DNA of 64,000 bases from Candidatus Avimuribaculum pullicola (GCA_018716295.1 DVKC01000036.1:1-64000); one strand, 5' to 3'; positions 8,894 to 17,876 are shown, numbered from the stretch's first letter. Notes: generated by a model not told the origin, from the letters alone. A program made the numbers and translations.

Positions 8894-10336
8894 ATGTTTA
8901 AACGATTTTTCTTTTCTATAACGACACTCGCCATTGCAGCAGCGACAGCATTGGCGGCAGTTCCATCGCAAAGCGCAGTTGACCGATTTGTCAACGCCGA
9001 TGCCCTCGCATGCGCCACTACTGGCGTGTGCGTCATGGACTTGGAAACAGGCAAGATAGTAGCCGGGCACAATGTTGACAAGGGCATTGTCACCGCCTCT
9101 ACAATGAAAATAGTCACCACTGCAACAGCACTTGAGATACTGGGAAAAGATTTCCTATTCCACACTCGCGTATATGCTGTTGGCAACATCGACGAACATG
9201 GCAAACTGACAGGCAACATCATAATTTCCGGAGGTGGCGACCCTACTCTCGGGTCACGATTTTTCAAGGACAGGACTGCATTTGTCGATACGCTCATGAT
9301 GAGAATGCAAGCTGTCGGAATTAAAAGTATCGAGGGCGACATACAACTCGATGCAACTGCCATTCCCGACCAACCTGTACCGGGATACTGGATGCTCGAA
9401 GACATGCCCGAGAGTTATGGCACCGGTTACCATGCCATTAACTTTGCCGACAACCAAATGCGGGTTAAATTCACATATCACAAAGATGGCAGCTACACAT
9501 TATCTACCATACAAGACATGCCTTGGCTCAACCTGCGAGGCAACGTGCACCAGCAAATCCCAGGCGACACAATGAACCGTCCAGGGTTGACAAGCATGAT
9601 TGACTATAGAAATAACGCATTTGATGTAACAGGCATAGTGGCTCGGCGCAAACGCGGGCGCGAAAACTTCACGACATGGTATGCTTGTCCGGCACCGCAA
9701 CGCTTGCTCAACGACAGCATACGACGCGCGCTTAATACCAATGGCATAGTGCTCGCCGCCACGAAAAACAAGATTAATAATAATGCCGACACATTGCTGC
9801 TGCTCGACTACACATCGCCATCACTGGCCGAAATCATCGAATCGACACTGTTCCGCAGCGACAACATGTTTGCCGAAGCCCTGTTACGAGCCTTGCCTGT
9901 CGATTCGGGTCTTCCCGCGACCACGAGTAACGGCGTGCGCATGGCTTACAAGTTATGGAAACAGCAAGGACTCGACACTCGCCAGCTGGCAATGAAAGAT
10001 GGCAGCGGACTTGCACGTAATGGGTGGGCCACACCACAATTCCTATGCGATGTGTTACGCCTGACCTATGCCGACAGCCACCAACTGGGAGTCGATTACT
10101 CACAATTACTACCTCGTGCAGGACGCGAAGGTTCGGTAAAGCGAATGTTGCGCAAGACCTCGCTACGAGGCAATATATCATTGAAATCGGGTAGCATGGG
10201 AGGTGTGCAATGCTATGCAGGATACTACCCTGCCCGAAATCCGCGATATGCCGTAGCCGTGATGGTCAACAACTTCTCGGAAAGCCGCCGCGACGTAGTG
10301 GCACAAGTGCAACACCTACTCATCAACCTATTCTGA
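8894..10336 (+). CDS. dacB: D-alanyl-D-alanine carboxypeptidase/endopeptidase (PBP4, S13 family)
   Basis: This is a periplasmic penicillin-binding protein that trims or cleaves peptidoglycan peptide crosslinks. The 480-residue protein has a signal peptide (residues 1-20, ending around TALAAVPS). The three active-site motifs are in order: SxxK as STMK (in VTASTMKIVTTA, about residue 70), SxN as SDN (FRSDNMFAEALLRALP, about 320) and KSG in LKSGSMGGVQCYAGYY (about 435). The long insert between the first two motifs is typical of family S13. The gene ends head-to-tail against sdaA across a long inverted repeat. No frameshift is seen. Confidence 0.93.
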   Translation: MFKRFFFSITTLAIAAATALAAVPSQSAVDRFVNADALACATTGVCVMDLETGKIVAGHNVDKGIVTASTMKIVTTATALEILGKDFLFHTRVYAVGNIDEHGKLTGNIIISGGGDPTLGSRFFKDRTAFVDTLMMRMQAVGIKSIEGDIQLDATAIPDQPVPGYWMLEDMPESYGTGYHAINFADNQMRVKFTYHKDGSYTLSTIQDMPWLNLRGNVHQQIPGDTMNRPGLTSMIDYRNNAFDVTGIVARRKRGRENFTTWYACPAPQRLLNDSIRRALNTNGIVLAATKNKINNNADTLLLLDYTSPSLAEIIESTLFRSDNMFAEALLRALPVDSGLPATTSNGVRMAYKLWKQQGLDTRQLAMKDGSGLARNGWATPQFLCDVLRLTYADSHQLGVDYSQLLPRAGREGSVKRMLRKTSLRGNISLKSGSMGGVQCYAGYYPARNPRYAVAVMVNNFSESRRDVVAQVQHLLINLF

Positions 10337-10456
10337 ACAATTGACAATTATTGAAAATTGACAATTATTGCTGTGAAATAAATCTCCTTTAAATCACTGC
10401 ATTTGTGACTTAAAAGGTCAAGCCTAACAGCAATAATTGTCAATCGTCAATTATCA
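10337..10456. repeat. Long imperfect inverted repeat in a convergent intergenic region
   Basis: TTGACAATTATTGCTGT (10358-10374) is an exact inverse complement of ACAGCAATAATTGTCAA (10427-10443), 17 bp. The loop holds a second imperfect hairpin, CCTTTAAATCAC against GTGACTTAAAAGG. Outside the arms, ATTGACAATT-like units are repeated (CAATTGACAATTATT near 10339 and TCAATTATCAATTG near 10447), so the right end runs into the last codons of sdaA. It sits between convergent genes and could act as a two-way terminator. The ATTGACAATT units look like a dispersed palindromic repeat, which I cannot confirm from one copy. Confidence 0.7.
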
Positions 10457-11667
10457 ATTGGATGATAGTCCTTTGCCAGCCCACCCTCGCTGGTTTCCTT
10501 GTAAAGCGACGGCAAGTCGTTGCCAGTTTCTTTCATCACCTCAACCACACGGTCAAACGACACACGGTGCTGCCCATCGGTGAACGATGAATAAAGGTTG
10601 GCATCGAGCGCACGTGCCGCAGCGTATGCATTGCGCTCTATGCACGGAATTTGCACAAGTCCGCACACCGGGTCGCACGTCATGCCCAAGTGATGCTCAA
10701 GCCCCATCTCGGCAGCATATTCTATCTGCGACGGACTACCGCCAAAAAGTTGGTTGGCTGCCGCCGAAGCCATTGAACAAGCCGTCCCCACCTCGGCCTG
10801 GCAACCAGCCTCAGCTCCCGAGATTGAAGCATTATGCTTGACTATGTTGCCCACAAGCCCTGCCGTTGCCAAAGCCCGCAATATGCGAGTGTCGCTAAAG
10901 TCGCGGCTACGCTGCAAGTGATACAGCACAGCCGGCACCACACCACACGAGCCACAAGTGGGAGCAGTGACAATCATGCCGCCCGAAGCATTTTCCTCGC
11001 TCACAGCCAGCGCATAGGCAAACACCAACCCACGCGACTGCAACGAAGCCCGGTAGCCACTCGCCTTTATGTAGTAGGTCGAAGCCTTGCGCCGCAAGTT
11101 AAGCGGCCCTGGCAACACCCCCTCGGCATCAATGCCACGTTCTACAGCTTGCTGCATCGTCTTCCACACCTCGCGCAAGTAATCCCATATATCGCTCTCC
11201 TCGCACTCCTGCACATATTCCCAGTAACTCTTGCCAGTGCGTTCACACCACGCAAGTATTTCCGACAAGTGGTTCATCTCATACACATCGGGCGTGTTAA
11301 TCGACGCTGCACTGCTGTCGTTTTCCTCGGCAAGCGCACCGCCACCTATGCTGAACACCGTCCACGGGTCTATTTCATTGCCATCCTTGTCAAGTGCCGC
11401 AAATTTCATCCCATTGGGGTGGAACGGCAGGAACACTTTCGGCTGCCATATCAGTTCCACTGGTGCCACACGCCACAACACATCGGTTATTGCTACATTG
11501 GTCATGTGCCCCTTGCCTGTGGCTGCAAGACTGCCATATAGCGTCACTCGAAACCCGTCGGCGACAGGATGACGCTTAAGATATATTTCGGCGGCTTTAC
11601 GCGGCCCCATGGTGTGGCTGCTCGACGGCCCAGTCCCTATCCTGTACAATTCTTTTATTGATTTCAT
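10447..11667 (-). CDS. sdaA: L-serine ammonia-lyase (dehydratase), iron-sulfur type, single chain
   Basis: This enzyme deaminates L-serine to pyruvate using a [4Fe-4S] cluster. The protein fuses the beta and alpha domains: GPSSSHTMGPRKAAEIYL near the N-terminus, then TAPTCGSCGVVPAVLYHL and GMTCDPVCGLVQIPCIER, whose cysteines ligate the cluster. I set the start at 11667 (406 residues, MKSIKELYRIG), because the upstream in-frame extension is hydrophobic junk and a TAnnTTTG box at 11692-11699 lies just upstream of this ATG. The last three codons lie in the outer arm of the inverted repeat shared with the dacB end. Confidence 0.95.
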   Translation of the reverse strand: MKSIKELYRIGTGPSSSHTMGPRKAAEIYLKRHPVADGFRVTLYGSLAATGKGHMTNVAITDVLWRVAPVELIWQPKVFLPFHPNGMKFAALDKDGNEIDPWTVFSIGGGALAEENDSSAASINTPDVYEMNHLSEILAWCERTGKSYWEYVQECEESDIWDYLREVWKTMQQAVERGIDAEGVLPGPLNLRRKASTYYIKASGYRASLQSRGLVFAYALAVSEENASGGMIVTAPTCGSCGVVPAVLYHLQRSRDFSDTRILRALATAGLVGNIVKHNASISGAEAGCQAEVGTACSMASAAANQLFGGSPSQIEYAAEMGLEHHLGMTCDPVCGLVQIPCIERNAYAAARALDANLYSSFTDGQHRVSFDRVVEVMKETGNDLPSLYKETSEGGLAKDYHPIDN

Positions 11668-11691
11668 TGCTACGATAATTGAAATTATACA

Positions 11692-11699
11692 CAAAGTTA
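11692..11699 (-). promoter_or_regulatory. -7 box for sdaA
   Basis: Minus-strand TAACTTTG, about 20 bases before the predicted sdaA start. It fits TAnnTTTG and argues against the longer open frame that begins upstream of it. Confidence 0.6.
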
Positions 11700-11774
11700 A
11701 CCCGCAAACAGGAAAAATTATCCCACCGAAACTTTTTTTAAGCATAATAATAACCTTAATCGGAATTTTATTAA

Positions 11775-11782
11775 TATGTTTG
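11775..11782 (+). promoter_or_regulatory. -7 box for the acidic protein/rsmI operon
   Basis: Plus-strand TATGTTTG fits TAnnTTTG and lies about 60 bases before the gene at 11846, divergent from the sdaA promoter. Confidence 0.45.
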
Positions 11783-11845
11783 TGCAGAATCTGCCAATAC
11801 CGTGACAACATGCACACGGCACACAGGCAATAAAGCAAAAAAATT

Positions 11846-12700
11846 ATGGACTACACACCATTCGACGACATATTAAAGCATATATACGAGCTCGAAGGGC
11901 TTGTAATGGTTGCCCGCCGCGACAATGCCGAACGCAACCTGATAATACAATCGATGCAAGAAAAAATCGGCGTTATAAACTCACTGCTCGACAACGAATG
12001 CCAACATGCAGCACAAGCAGATTGCCATGCCCAGCCAATGAACGAAACGCCATATAGCATTGAGGACTCAAGCGATGAACAAGTCGTAAGCGACAGCATC
12101 GACGAAACGCCCGACACCCAAGATTTCACCAAAGGTGCCGAAACCATCAGCACCGAAATAGACTACAAGCCAGGCGATTCGACCCCTATAGGCCTGATGG
12201 CTGCAGTCAGCGATGACGACGAAGAAGATGCAGCGCAAGCCGAAGAAGACGAAAACCACCACGCGCTGCCCGAATGCGACGATGACGGGAAAAGCTGCCA
12301 CGACAGCACCGAAGAACCAGCCAAGGAAATGACTTTTGACTATACCGAGCCAAAGAAGATAGAACAAGAAGAGCCTCAAACTGACGATGATCGCTACATG
12401 CAACCGTCTGACGACGATGACGATACTCAATCACCGCTCACAATCGATACAATGCTGCAACGCAACATGAGCCGCGACCTGAAACACGCATTCACCGTCA
12501 ACGACCGCTACCGCTTCTGCCGCGAATTGTTTGGCAACAGCACTGTGGAAATGAACGATGCACTGAACCTTGTGGAAACAATGCAATCGTATGCCGAGGC
12601 CGAAGAATACTTCTATGGCGCCCCGCTATCGTGGGACAAGGAATCGCCCGAAGTTATCGACTTCATGGCAATACTGCGCAACCATTTCTACGCCAAATGA
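11846..12700 (+). CDS. Acidic hypothetical protein with a conserved-looking C-terminal helical region
   Basis: I do not recognise this 284-residue protein. It has three parts: an N-terminal helical segment (DYTPFDDILKHIYELEGLV... to about residue 52); a long, very acidic, low-complexity linker rich in Asp and Glu (about 60-205); and a C-terminal region that looks folded (LKHAFTVNDRYRFCRELF, then a helical part ending in ILRNHFYAK). There is no signal peptide or membrane segment, so it is probably cytoplasmic. It is seven bases upstream of rsmI and likely cotranscribed. The disordered acidic middle suggests a flexible tether or a nucleic-acid mimic, but that is speculation. Confidence 0.8.
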   Translation: MDYTPFDDILKHIYELEGLVMVARRDNAERNLIIQSMQEKIGVINSLLDNECQHAAQADCHAQPMNETPYSIEDSSDEQVVSDSIDETPDTQDFTKGAETISTEIDYKPGDSTPIGLMAAVSDDDEEDAAQAEEDENHHALPECDDDGKSCHDSTEEPAKEMTFDYTEPKKIEQEEPQTDDDRYMQPSDDDDDTQSPLTIDTMLQRNMSRDLKHAFTVNDRYRFCRELFGNSTVEMNDALNLVETMQSYAEAEEYFYGAPLSWDKESPEVIDFMAILRNHFYAK

Positions 12701-12707
12701 CATAGCT

Positions 12708-13451
12708 ATGGCAGGAAAACTTTTTATAGTACCGACTCCTATAGGCAACCTCGGCGATTTCACCCCGAGGGCTATCGACATATTGAAACAAGCCGACTGC
12801 ATACTGGCCGAGGACACACGCACCTCGGGGGTGCTAATGAAACATTTCGGCATAGAAACACACATGCAGAGCCACCACAAATTCAACGAACACGACACCT
12901 TGCCGGCACTAATGGCGAGGCTACAAGGTGGCGAAACAATCGCGCTCGTGAGCGATGCCGGCACTCCAGCCATCTCCGACCCGGGCTTTCTCATCTCGCG
13001 TGAATGCCGCCGCTTGGGAATCGAGGTCGAAACGCTACCCGGGGCAACGGCATTCGTCCCCGCATTGGTCAACTCGGGGTTGCCGTGCGACCGTTTCTGC
13101 TTCGAGGGTTTCCTGCCTCAAAAGAAAGGACGCGCCACCAGATTGGCCCAACTGACCGAAGAGGAACGCACCATGATTTTCTATGAATCGCCCATGAGGC
13201 TCGCAAAAACACTCAAGCAACTTGCCGAGCAATTTGGGGGCGACCGACAGGCATCAGTGAGCCGCGAAATATCCAAGTTGCACAATTCCACACACAACGG
13301 CTCGCTCGACGAGCTGGCTCAATATTTCACCGATAACGAGCCACGAGGCGAAATCGTGATTGTCGTAGCAGGGAAAGCTCCTTCCGAAAACGTGAAAATC
13401 GACAAATACGCTCATTTTAAACAACAAAATAAAACTAACGACTTGTTATGA
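12708..13451 (+). CDS. rsmI: 16S rRNA (cytidine-1402-2'-O)-methyltransferase RsmI
   Basis: RsmI is an SAM-dependent methyltransferase of the tetrapyrrole methylase fold that modifies C1402 in the ribosomal P site. The family N-terminus KLFIVPTPIGNLGDFTPRAI is followed by ADCILAEDTRTSGVLMKHF, then SDAGTPAISDPGFLISREC and LPGATAFVPALVNSGLPCDRF. I chose the ATG at 12708 (247 residues), because the 46 in-frame residues upstream only overlap the preceding gene out of frame. The C-terminus is shorter than in E. coli RsmI, as is usual in this phylum. Its stop overlaps the next start (ATGA). Confidence 0.96.
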   Translation: MAGKLFIVPTPIGNLGDFTPRAIDILKQADCILAEDTRTSGVLMKHFGIETHMQSHHKFNEHDTLPALMARLQGGETIALVSDAGTPAISDPGFLISRECRRLGIEVETLPGATAFVPALVNSGLPCDRFCFEGFLPQKKGRATRLAQLTEEERTMIFYESPMRLAKTLKQLAEQFGGDRQASVSREISKLHNSTHNGSLDELAQYFTDNEPRGEIVIVVAGKAPSENVKIDKYAHFKQQNKTNDLL

Positions 13452-14317
13452 AACGATCTTTTTTATTTTTCGCAGTCATCGCACTTATGTGCCTTGCTGC
13501 TTGCAACGGCAACAAGACCGACAACACGGGTAACGACAGCATCGTGGCCCAGCTCAACGACTCGCTGCTCATTGCCAACGCCGAAAAAGACAGCTTGCTG
13601 AGCCTCATCAACGACATCAACGAGGGTATGATGCAAATACGCGACATGGAGAAAATAATCTCGGCTTCTAACCTCAATGCCGAAACTCCAAACAAAAAGC
13701 AGCAGATCATGGACAACATGGCTCTGATACAACAAGCCCTCCAAGACCGCCGCGAAAAACTTGCCGCACTTGAACGCCGCCTGAAAAACTCATCGGGCAA
13801 CAGTTCTCAACTGCAAGAAACTATCGACGGGCTGAAAAAACAGCTTGAAGAGCAACAAGCCACTATCAACCAGTTGACCGAAGAACTGCGCAAGGCTCAC
13901 ATAGAGATACAATCGCTCAACACCACTGTTGACTCGCTCAACGTGGCAAACCAGACTATCGCCGAACAAAAAGAAGAAGCCGAAGTGAAATCGGAACAAT
14001 TGGCCAATGAACTCAACACTTGCTACTACGTGATAGGATCGAAAAGCGAACTTAAAGAGCACAAAATCATCGAAACTGGCTTCCTGCGGAAAACCAAGGT
14101 AATGGAAAAAGACTATGAAATAGAATATTTCACCAAGGGCGACAAGCGCACCCTTGCCGAAATCCCGCTATATTCCAAGAAAGCCAAAATATACACCAAG
14201 CACCCAGCCGATTCCTACGAAATAGTGACTGCCGATGACAACACCAAGACAATTGTTATCACTAACCCAACAAAATTCTGGGAACTCTCCAATTTCCTTG
14301 TAGTACAAATCGACTAA
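13448..14317 (+). CDS. Coiled-coil lipoprotein of unknown function
   Basis: This 289-residue protein starts with a signal peptide and the lipobox CLAAC (Cys about residue 19), so it is probably lipid-anchored in the outer membrane or periplasm. A long helical, coiled-coil-forming region follows (about 30-195), rich in Gln, Glu, Leu and Asn, for example LQETIDGLKKQLEEQQATIN. A small C-terminal domain starting around YYVIGSKSELKEHKIIETGF comes last. The arrangement resembles Bacteroidales coiled-coil lipoproteins annotated only as hypothetical. It overlaps the rsmI stop by four bases, so it is translationally coupled, and a strong terminator follows it. I assign no function. Confidence 0.88.
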   Translation: MKRSFLFFAVIALMCLAACNGNKTDNTGNDSIVAQLNDSLLIANAEKDSLLSLINDINEGMMQIRDMEKIISASNLNAETPNKKQQIMDNMALIQQALQDRREKLAALERRLKNSSGNSSQLQETIDGLKKQLEEQQATINQLTEELRKAHIEIQSLNTTVDSLNVANQTIAEQKEEAEVKSEQLANELNTCYYVIGSKSELKEHKIIETGFLRKTKVMEKDYEIEYFTKGDKRTLAEIPLYSKKAKIYTKHPADSYEIVTADDNTKTIVITNPTKFWELSNFLVVQID

Positions 14318-14342
14318 CCTACACCATACATAACACCTACAC

Positions 14343-14378
14343 AAAAGTGCAGCCCTTACATCAAGAGGCTGCACTTTT
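14343..14378 (+). terminator. Rho-independent terminator
   Basis: AAAAGTGCAGCC (14343-14354) pairs perfectly with GGCTGCACTTTT (14367-14378) around a 12-base loop. The A and T ends make it usable in both directions. It closes the 11846-14317 operon. Confidence 0.8.
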
Positions 14379-14554
14379 CACTCCAGCTCCACAATACACG
14401 CTTTAACATCAATCGGTCATTAGATTTTATACCGATTTATAAAATTATGTCGAGCTAGTTTTAAAAGTGCAAACCACAGGTATAGCGGGCTACTTCAAAG
14501 CCCATGCTTTGAAATAATGTAATAAACTGGTACCGATACGCGTTATTGTTGTAT

Positions 14555-16003
14555 ATGAATAAAATGCGATATATAATCACAATTATAATTGCTGCCATGC
14601 TGGCTGCCGTGGCTCTAACGTCGTGCATCGAAGACGACTTCACCACAAGCAGCAGCGACACGCTGGAATTTTCGGTCGATACACTTGCTTTCGATACCGT
14701 ACTCACCGAGGAAGGAACTGCCACGCGGCGGTTTACTGTCTATAACCGCCACAAGAAGATGCTAAACATCTCATCTATAACACTCGATGGCAACACTGGC
14801 GGACGCTTCTATGTCAACGTTGATGGCGTGAGCGGCAGTTCGTTCAGCAACGTGGAGATACGCGGCGAGGACAGCATATTGGTCTTTGTCGAAGCCACGC
14901 TCGACCCCACTGGCAACGACTTGCCAATAGAAATCGAGGACAAAATGCGCTTCATCACCAATGGCGTGGAGCAGCAAGTGGTAATCACCGCATGGGGACA
15001 AGATGCCACACGGCTGCATGCACCGACAATCGACACCGACACACACCTGTCGGGCATAAAGCCGTATGTGATTTACGACACGATGCGTGTGGCCGAAGGG
15101 GTGACGCTCACGCTTGACGCCGGCACCACACTCATGTTCCACGACAAAGCTGCGATGGTGGTCGATGGCACACTGCTCACCATGGGACAACAAGGCAACG
15201 AAATAAACTTGCGCGGCGACCGCCTCGACAACGTGGTGGGCGGCACCGACTACGACATCATGTCGGGGCAATGGGGTGGAATCATCTTCACCGCCGCCAG
15301 CACCGGCAACGAAATGCGTTACACCTATATGCGCGGCTCGTCGTCGGGCATTACAGTCGATTCCACCGGCATCGATAGCCGCAAGTTATACTTGTTCAAT
15401 AGCGTGTTACACAATTCCTCATCATCGGTACTCACATCGCACCACGCATGGGTCGAAGCCGAGGGATGCGAGTTTTCCGATGCCCCCAATGCCGTGGTGT
15501 CGCTCACTGGCGGATATGCACGATTTGCCCAGTGCACGTTTGCCAACTACTACCTCTTCGATGTGGTGCGTGGTTCAATCCTCACACTTGCCTACCTGCT
15601 ACCCGACGAAAGCGACGGTAACACACCGCTCATGGACGCACATTTCGACAACTGCATTATATATGGCAACGCTTCGGAAATATCGCCCGGTGACCTCACT
15701 GGCTCATCGGTGCTTGTGCGCAACTGCCTATTCGGCTCGCAAGGTAGCGACGACAACAATTTCCTCAACTGCGTGTGGGAGGGCGACCCATTATTCTTCA
15801 CCGTCCGCGAGAAATACCTGTTTGACTACCGCCTGAAAAACGAGAGCGATGCCATTGGCACAGGCGATCCGTCGCTATGCCCCGCCGAAGCCGCTACCGA
15901 CCGCTACGGCGTGAACCGCTATGTCCACGGCAACATCGACATCGGCGCATACACATGGGTAGAACAGAAAGAGGACGACACCGCCACAACACAACAACCA
16001 TAA
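14555..16003 (+). CDS. Lipoprotein with a probable right-handed beta-helix (pectate-lyase-like) domain
   Basis: The 482-residue protein starts with a signal peptide and the lipobox ALTSC (Cys about residue 24). An N-terminal beta-sandwich-like part includes FDTVLTEEGTATRRFTVYN, a pattern seen in Bacteroidales surface lipoproteins. A parallel-beta-helix-type region follows from about residue 155, with GVTLTLDAGTTLMFHDKAAM, GQWGGIIFTAASTGNEMRY and repeated short strands up to IDIGAYTWVE. Such proteins are often cell-surface glycan binders or structural proteins. No catalytic residues are evident. It is 11 bases upstream of folB, although the two functions are unrelated. Confidence 0.85.
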   Translation: MNKMRYIITIIIAAMLAAVALTSCIEDDFTTSSSDTLEFSVDTLAFDTVLTEEGTATRRFTVYNRHKKMLNISSITLDGNTGGRFYVNVDGVSGSSFSNVEIRGEDSILVFVEATLDPTGNDLPIEIEDKMRFITNGVEQQVVITAWGQDATRLHAPTIDTDTHLSGIKPYVIYDTMRVAEGVTLTLDAGTTLMFHDKAAMVVDGTLLTMGQQGNEINLRGDRLDNVVGGTDYDIMSGQWGGIIFTAASTGNEMRYTYMRGSSSGITVDSTGIDSRKLYLFNSVLHNSSSSVLTSHHAWVEAEGCEFSDAPNAVVSLTGGYARFAQCTFANYYLFDVVRGSILTLAYLLPDESDGNTPLMDAHFDNCIIYGNASEISPGDLTGSSVLVRNCLFGSQGSDDNNFLNCVWEGDPLFFTVREKYLFDYRLKNESDAIGTGDPSLCPAEAATDRYGVNRYVHGNIDIGAYTWVEQKEDDTATTQQP

Positions 16004-16014
16004 AAAATTGCACT

Positions 16015-16368
16015 ATGACTGGATATATCACACTCGACCGAATGCACTTTTACGCACACCACGGCGTATTGCCCCAAGAACGCCGCGTGGGCAACGACTT
16101 TGAAGTAACATTGCGCCTGTGCTATCCCATAGCTGATGCCACTGTAAGCGACAACCTTGCCGACACGCTCAACTATGCCGAGGTTTACGACATAGTGGCT
16201 GCCGAGATGGCTACACCCTCGCAACTGCTCGAACACGTGGCAGGTCGCATCATTCGCTCACTGCAAGCCCGCTTCCCCCTGATTACGAGCGGTACAGTGA
16301 CAGTAGCCAAACTCACCCCCCCATTCAAGTGCGAAATAGCCTCAGTCGCCGTCACCATCGATTTCTAA
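16015..16368 (+). CDS. folB: Dihydroneopterin aldolase
   Basis: FolB cleaves 7,8-dihydroneopterin to 6-hydroxymethyl-dihydropterin and glycolaldehyde in folate synthesis. The 117-residue protein has the family pattern: YITLDRMHFYAHHGVLPQER, the conserved glutamate and YAE motif in DTLNYAEVYDIVAAEM, QLLEHVAGRIIRSLQARFP, and the C-terminal KLTPPFKCEIASVAVTI with the catalytic-type lysine. I set the start at 16015, after the stop of the preceding gene; the longer open frame upstream is a shadow of that gene. Other folate genes are not adjacent, apart from purU, which lies 24 kb away. Confidence 0.95.
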   Translation: MTGYITLDRMHFYAHHGVLPQERRVGNDFEVTLRLCYPIADATVSDNLADTLNYAEVYDIVAAEMATPSQLLEHVAGRIIRSLQARFPLITSGTVTVAKLTPPFKCEIASVAVTIDF

Positions 16369-16400
16369 CCTCCATTTTATATTACCTGCCCCAATGACCT

Positions 16401-17540
16401 CTAACTCCTTTCCAATTGACTGATAAGAAATTTTTCCAAACTTGTCTTGTCTGGCAATTGAAGCATATAAGTAGAAACAAATAGTTGGTTATTCATTCCG
16501 GCAATAGCATATTCAACCATTTTCTTCCCCTTTTTAGTACAGAGCAATATCCCTACAGGCGGATTATCCCCATCATGCATTTCATTTTCTTTATAATAAG
16601 AAACGTATGCGTTCAACTGGCCAAGATATTCATGTTTAAACTCGTCATTTTTCAACTCACAGATTACATTGCAATGCAATATCCTGTGATAAAATACAAG
16701 ATCTGCAAAATAATATTCGTCATCAATAATGATGCGTTTCTGACGTGCTTCAAAGCAGAAGCCTTTGCCTAATTCCAACAAAAACTCTTCTAAATGAGTA
16801 AGCAGGGAATCCTCCAAGTCCTTTTCTGAAAATGCTTCTTTTGCGTCAAGTCCAAGAAATTCAAATGTAAACGGCTGTCGTATATCCATCAAGGCATTAC
16901 CAGATTGTTTGTCAATGCTATCCAAAAGCATTTGCGGACTTTTACTCATGCCACTGCGAAAATACAAATTTGTTGCTATTTGTCGGCGAAGTTCTTTTAC
17001 CGACCAACATCCCCTTATACATTCTGTTTCATAGAAAAAACGCCCTAACGGGTCTTTCTCTGTCATTATCTCTCTAATATGGGAGAATGACAACCTGCTG
17101 ACAATCTTTTCAGGAGGTGTCATGAATTGGTGCGACGGCATCGCACGTTTTTCAGATTCATGCGACACCGTCGCACGTTTTTCAATACCGAACAACTCTC
17201 GTATCTGCGGATACACTAAATAAAAAGAACGTGAAACCCTAAATAACGTTTCGTTCAATCCCCGACAATTCACTTTTTCTTCAAGGCGTTTGAGCAACCG
17301 TTCCCCATATTTGGCGCGATCTTTTCCTTTCTGTTCATATTCTACAATATAACAACCAATTAACCAGTTGCGCAAAGTAGCAAACTGGTTGACGGCCTTT
17401 ATTGCAGCTGTTTGCGCATATTGATGAGTCTGCAATACGCAATCAGACAAATCTTCAAAAGAAGGATTTTGCCCACTCTCCCATTTGTCCATTATTCGAA
17501 TCAACGCCGATGCTACATCATGTTCTATATTGTCTGACAT
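16401..17540 (-). CDS. YhcG/DUF1016-type PDDEXK nuclease-family protein
   Basis: This 379-residue protein belongs to the YhcG (DUF1016) family. It has an N-terminal helical domain (LRNWLIGCYIVEYEQKGKDR, about 60-80; LNETLFRVSRSFYLVYPQI) and a C-terminal PDDEXK-like nuclease domain. Candidate nuclease residues are in DDEYYFADLVFYHRILHC followed by VICELKNDEFKHEYLGQL, giving the D-...-ExK core at about 280-305. In this family the N-terminal domain is thought to bind DNA. The ATG at 17540 is preferred to a TTG two codons upstream. The gene is clearly more AT-rich than its neighbours and stands alone, suggesting acquisition by transfer. A defence role is possible but unproven. Confidence 0.9.
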   Translation of the reverse strand: MSDNIEHDVASALIRIMDKWESGQNPSFEDLSDCVLQTHQYAQTAAIKAVNQFATLRNWLIGCYIVEYEQKGKDRAKYGERLLKRLEEKVNCRGLNETLFRVSRSFYLVYPQIRELFGIEKRATVSHESEKRAMPSHQFMTPPEKIVSRLSFSHIREIMTEKDPLGRFFYETECIRGCWSVKELRRQIATNLYFRSGMSKSPQMLLDSIDKQSGNALMDIRQPFTFEFLGLDAKEAFSEKDLEDSLLTHLEEFLLELGKGFCFEARQKRIIIDDEYYFADLVFYHRILHCNVICELKNDEFKHEYLGQLNAYVSYYKENEMHDGDNPPVGILLCTKKGKKMVEYAIAGMNNQLFVSTYMLQLPDKTSLEKFLISQLERS

Positions 17541-17565
17541 AAACAAAACTTTTCAGTTCCTATTG

Positions 17566-17573
17566 CAAAAATA
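17566..17573 (-). promoter_or_regulatory. -7 box for the YhcG-type gene
   Basis: Minus-strand TATTTTTG, about 25 bases before the ATG, fits TAnnTTTG. Confidence 0.5.
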
Positions 17574-17686
17574 GCCAAATAATATGGCACTACAACATCG
17601 AAATCACAAAATGTAATCAATCTGGGAACTAAGCACAAATCCATCAATAGCCTCAAGCACCTTAAACACACCACTTTATCACAATA

Positions 17687-17715
17687 TGTAGAGCCGTCAT
17701 ATCATGGCGGCTCAA
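17687..17715. repeat. REP-like palindrome, single copy
   Basis: The core GAGCCGTCAT-ATC-ATGGCGGCTC (17691-17713) is an imperfect palindrome with a 10-bp stem and one G/T wobble. The same core, with the same TGTA lead-in, occurs at 35074 and 50584, where it is paired with an inverted copy. No inverted partner is visible here. It lies in the 430-base gap between the YhcG-type and DUF4919 genes; the rest of that gap is AT-rich and non-coding, apart from a terminator. Confidence 0.75.
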
Positions 17716-17876
17716 TGACCGTCACCAAGGATAATTGTAAAAGTTTTTGTCGATATACAGTCGCCAACACGTTCCCACAGGCACTCGATGCACAGCGACA
17801 CACAAAATTAGCAAATTATCACCAATAAAATTATCAACCACCAATTATTAATTCTCAAATTTTTGGGTACGAAAAA

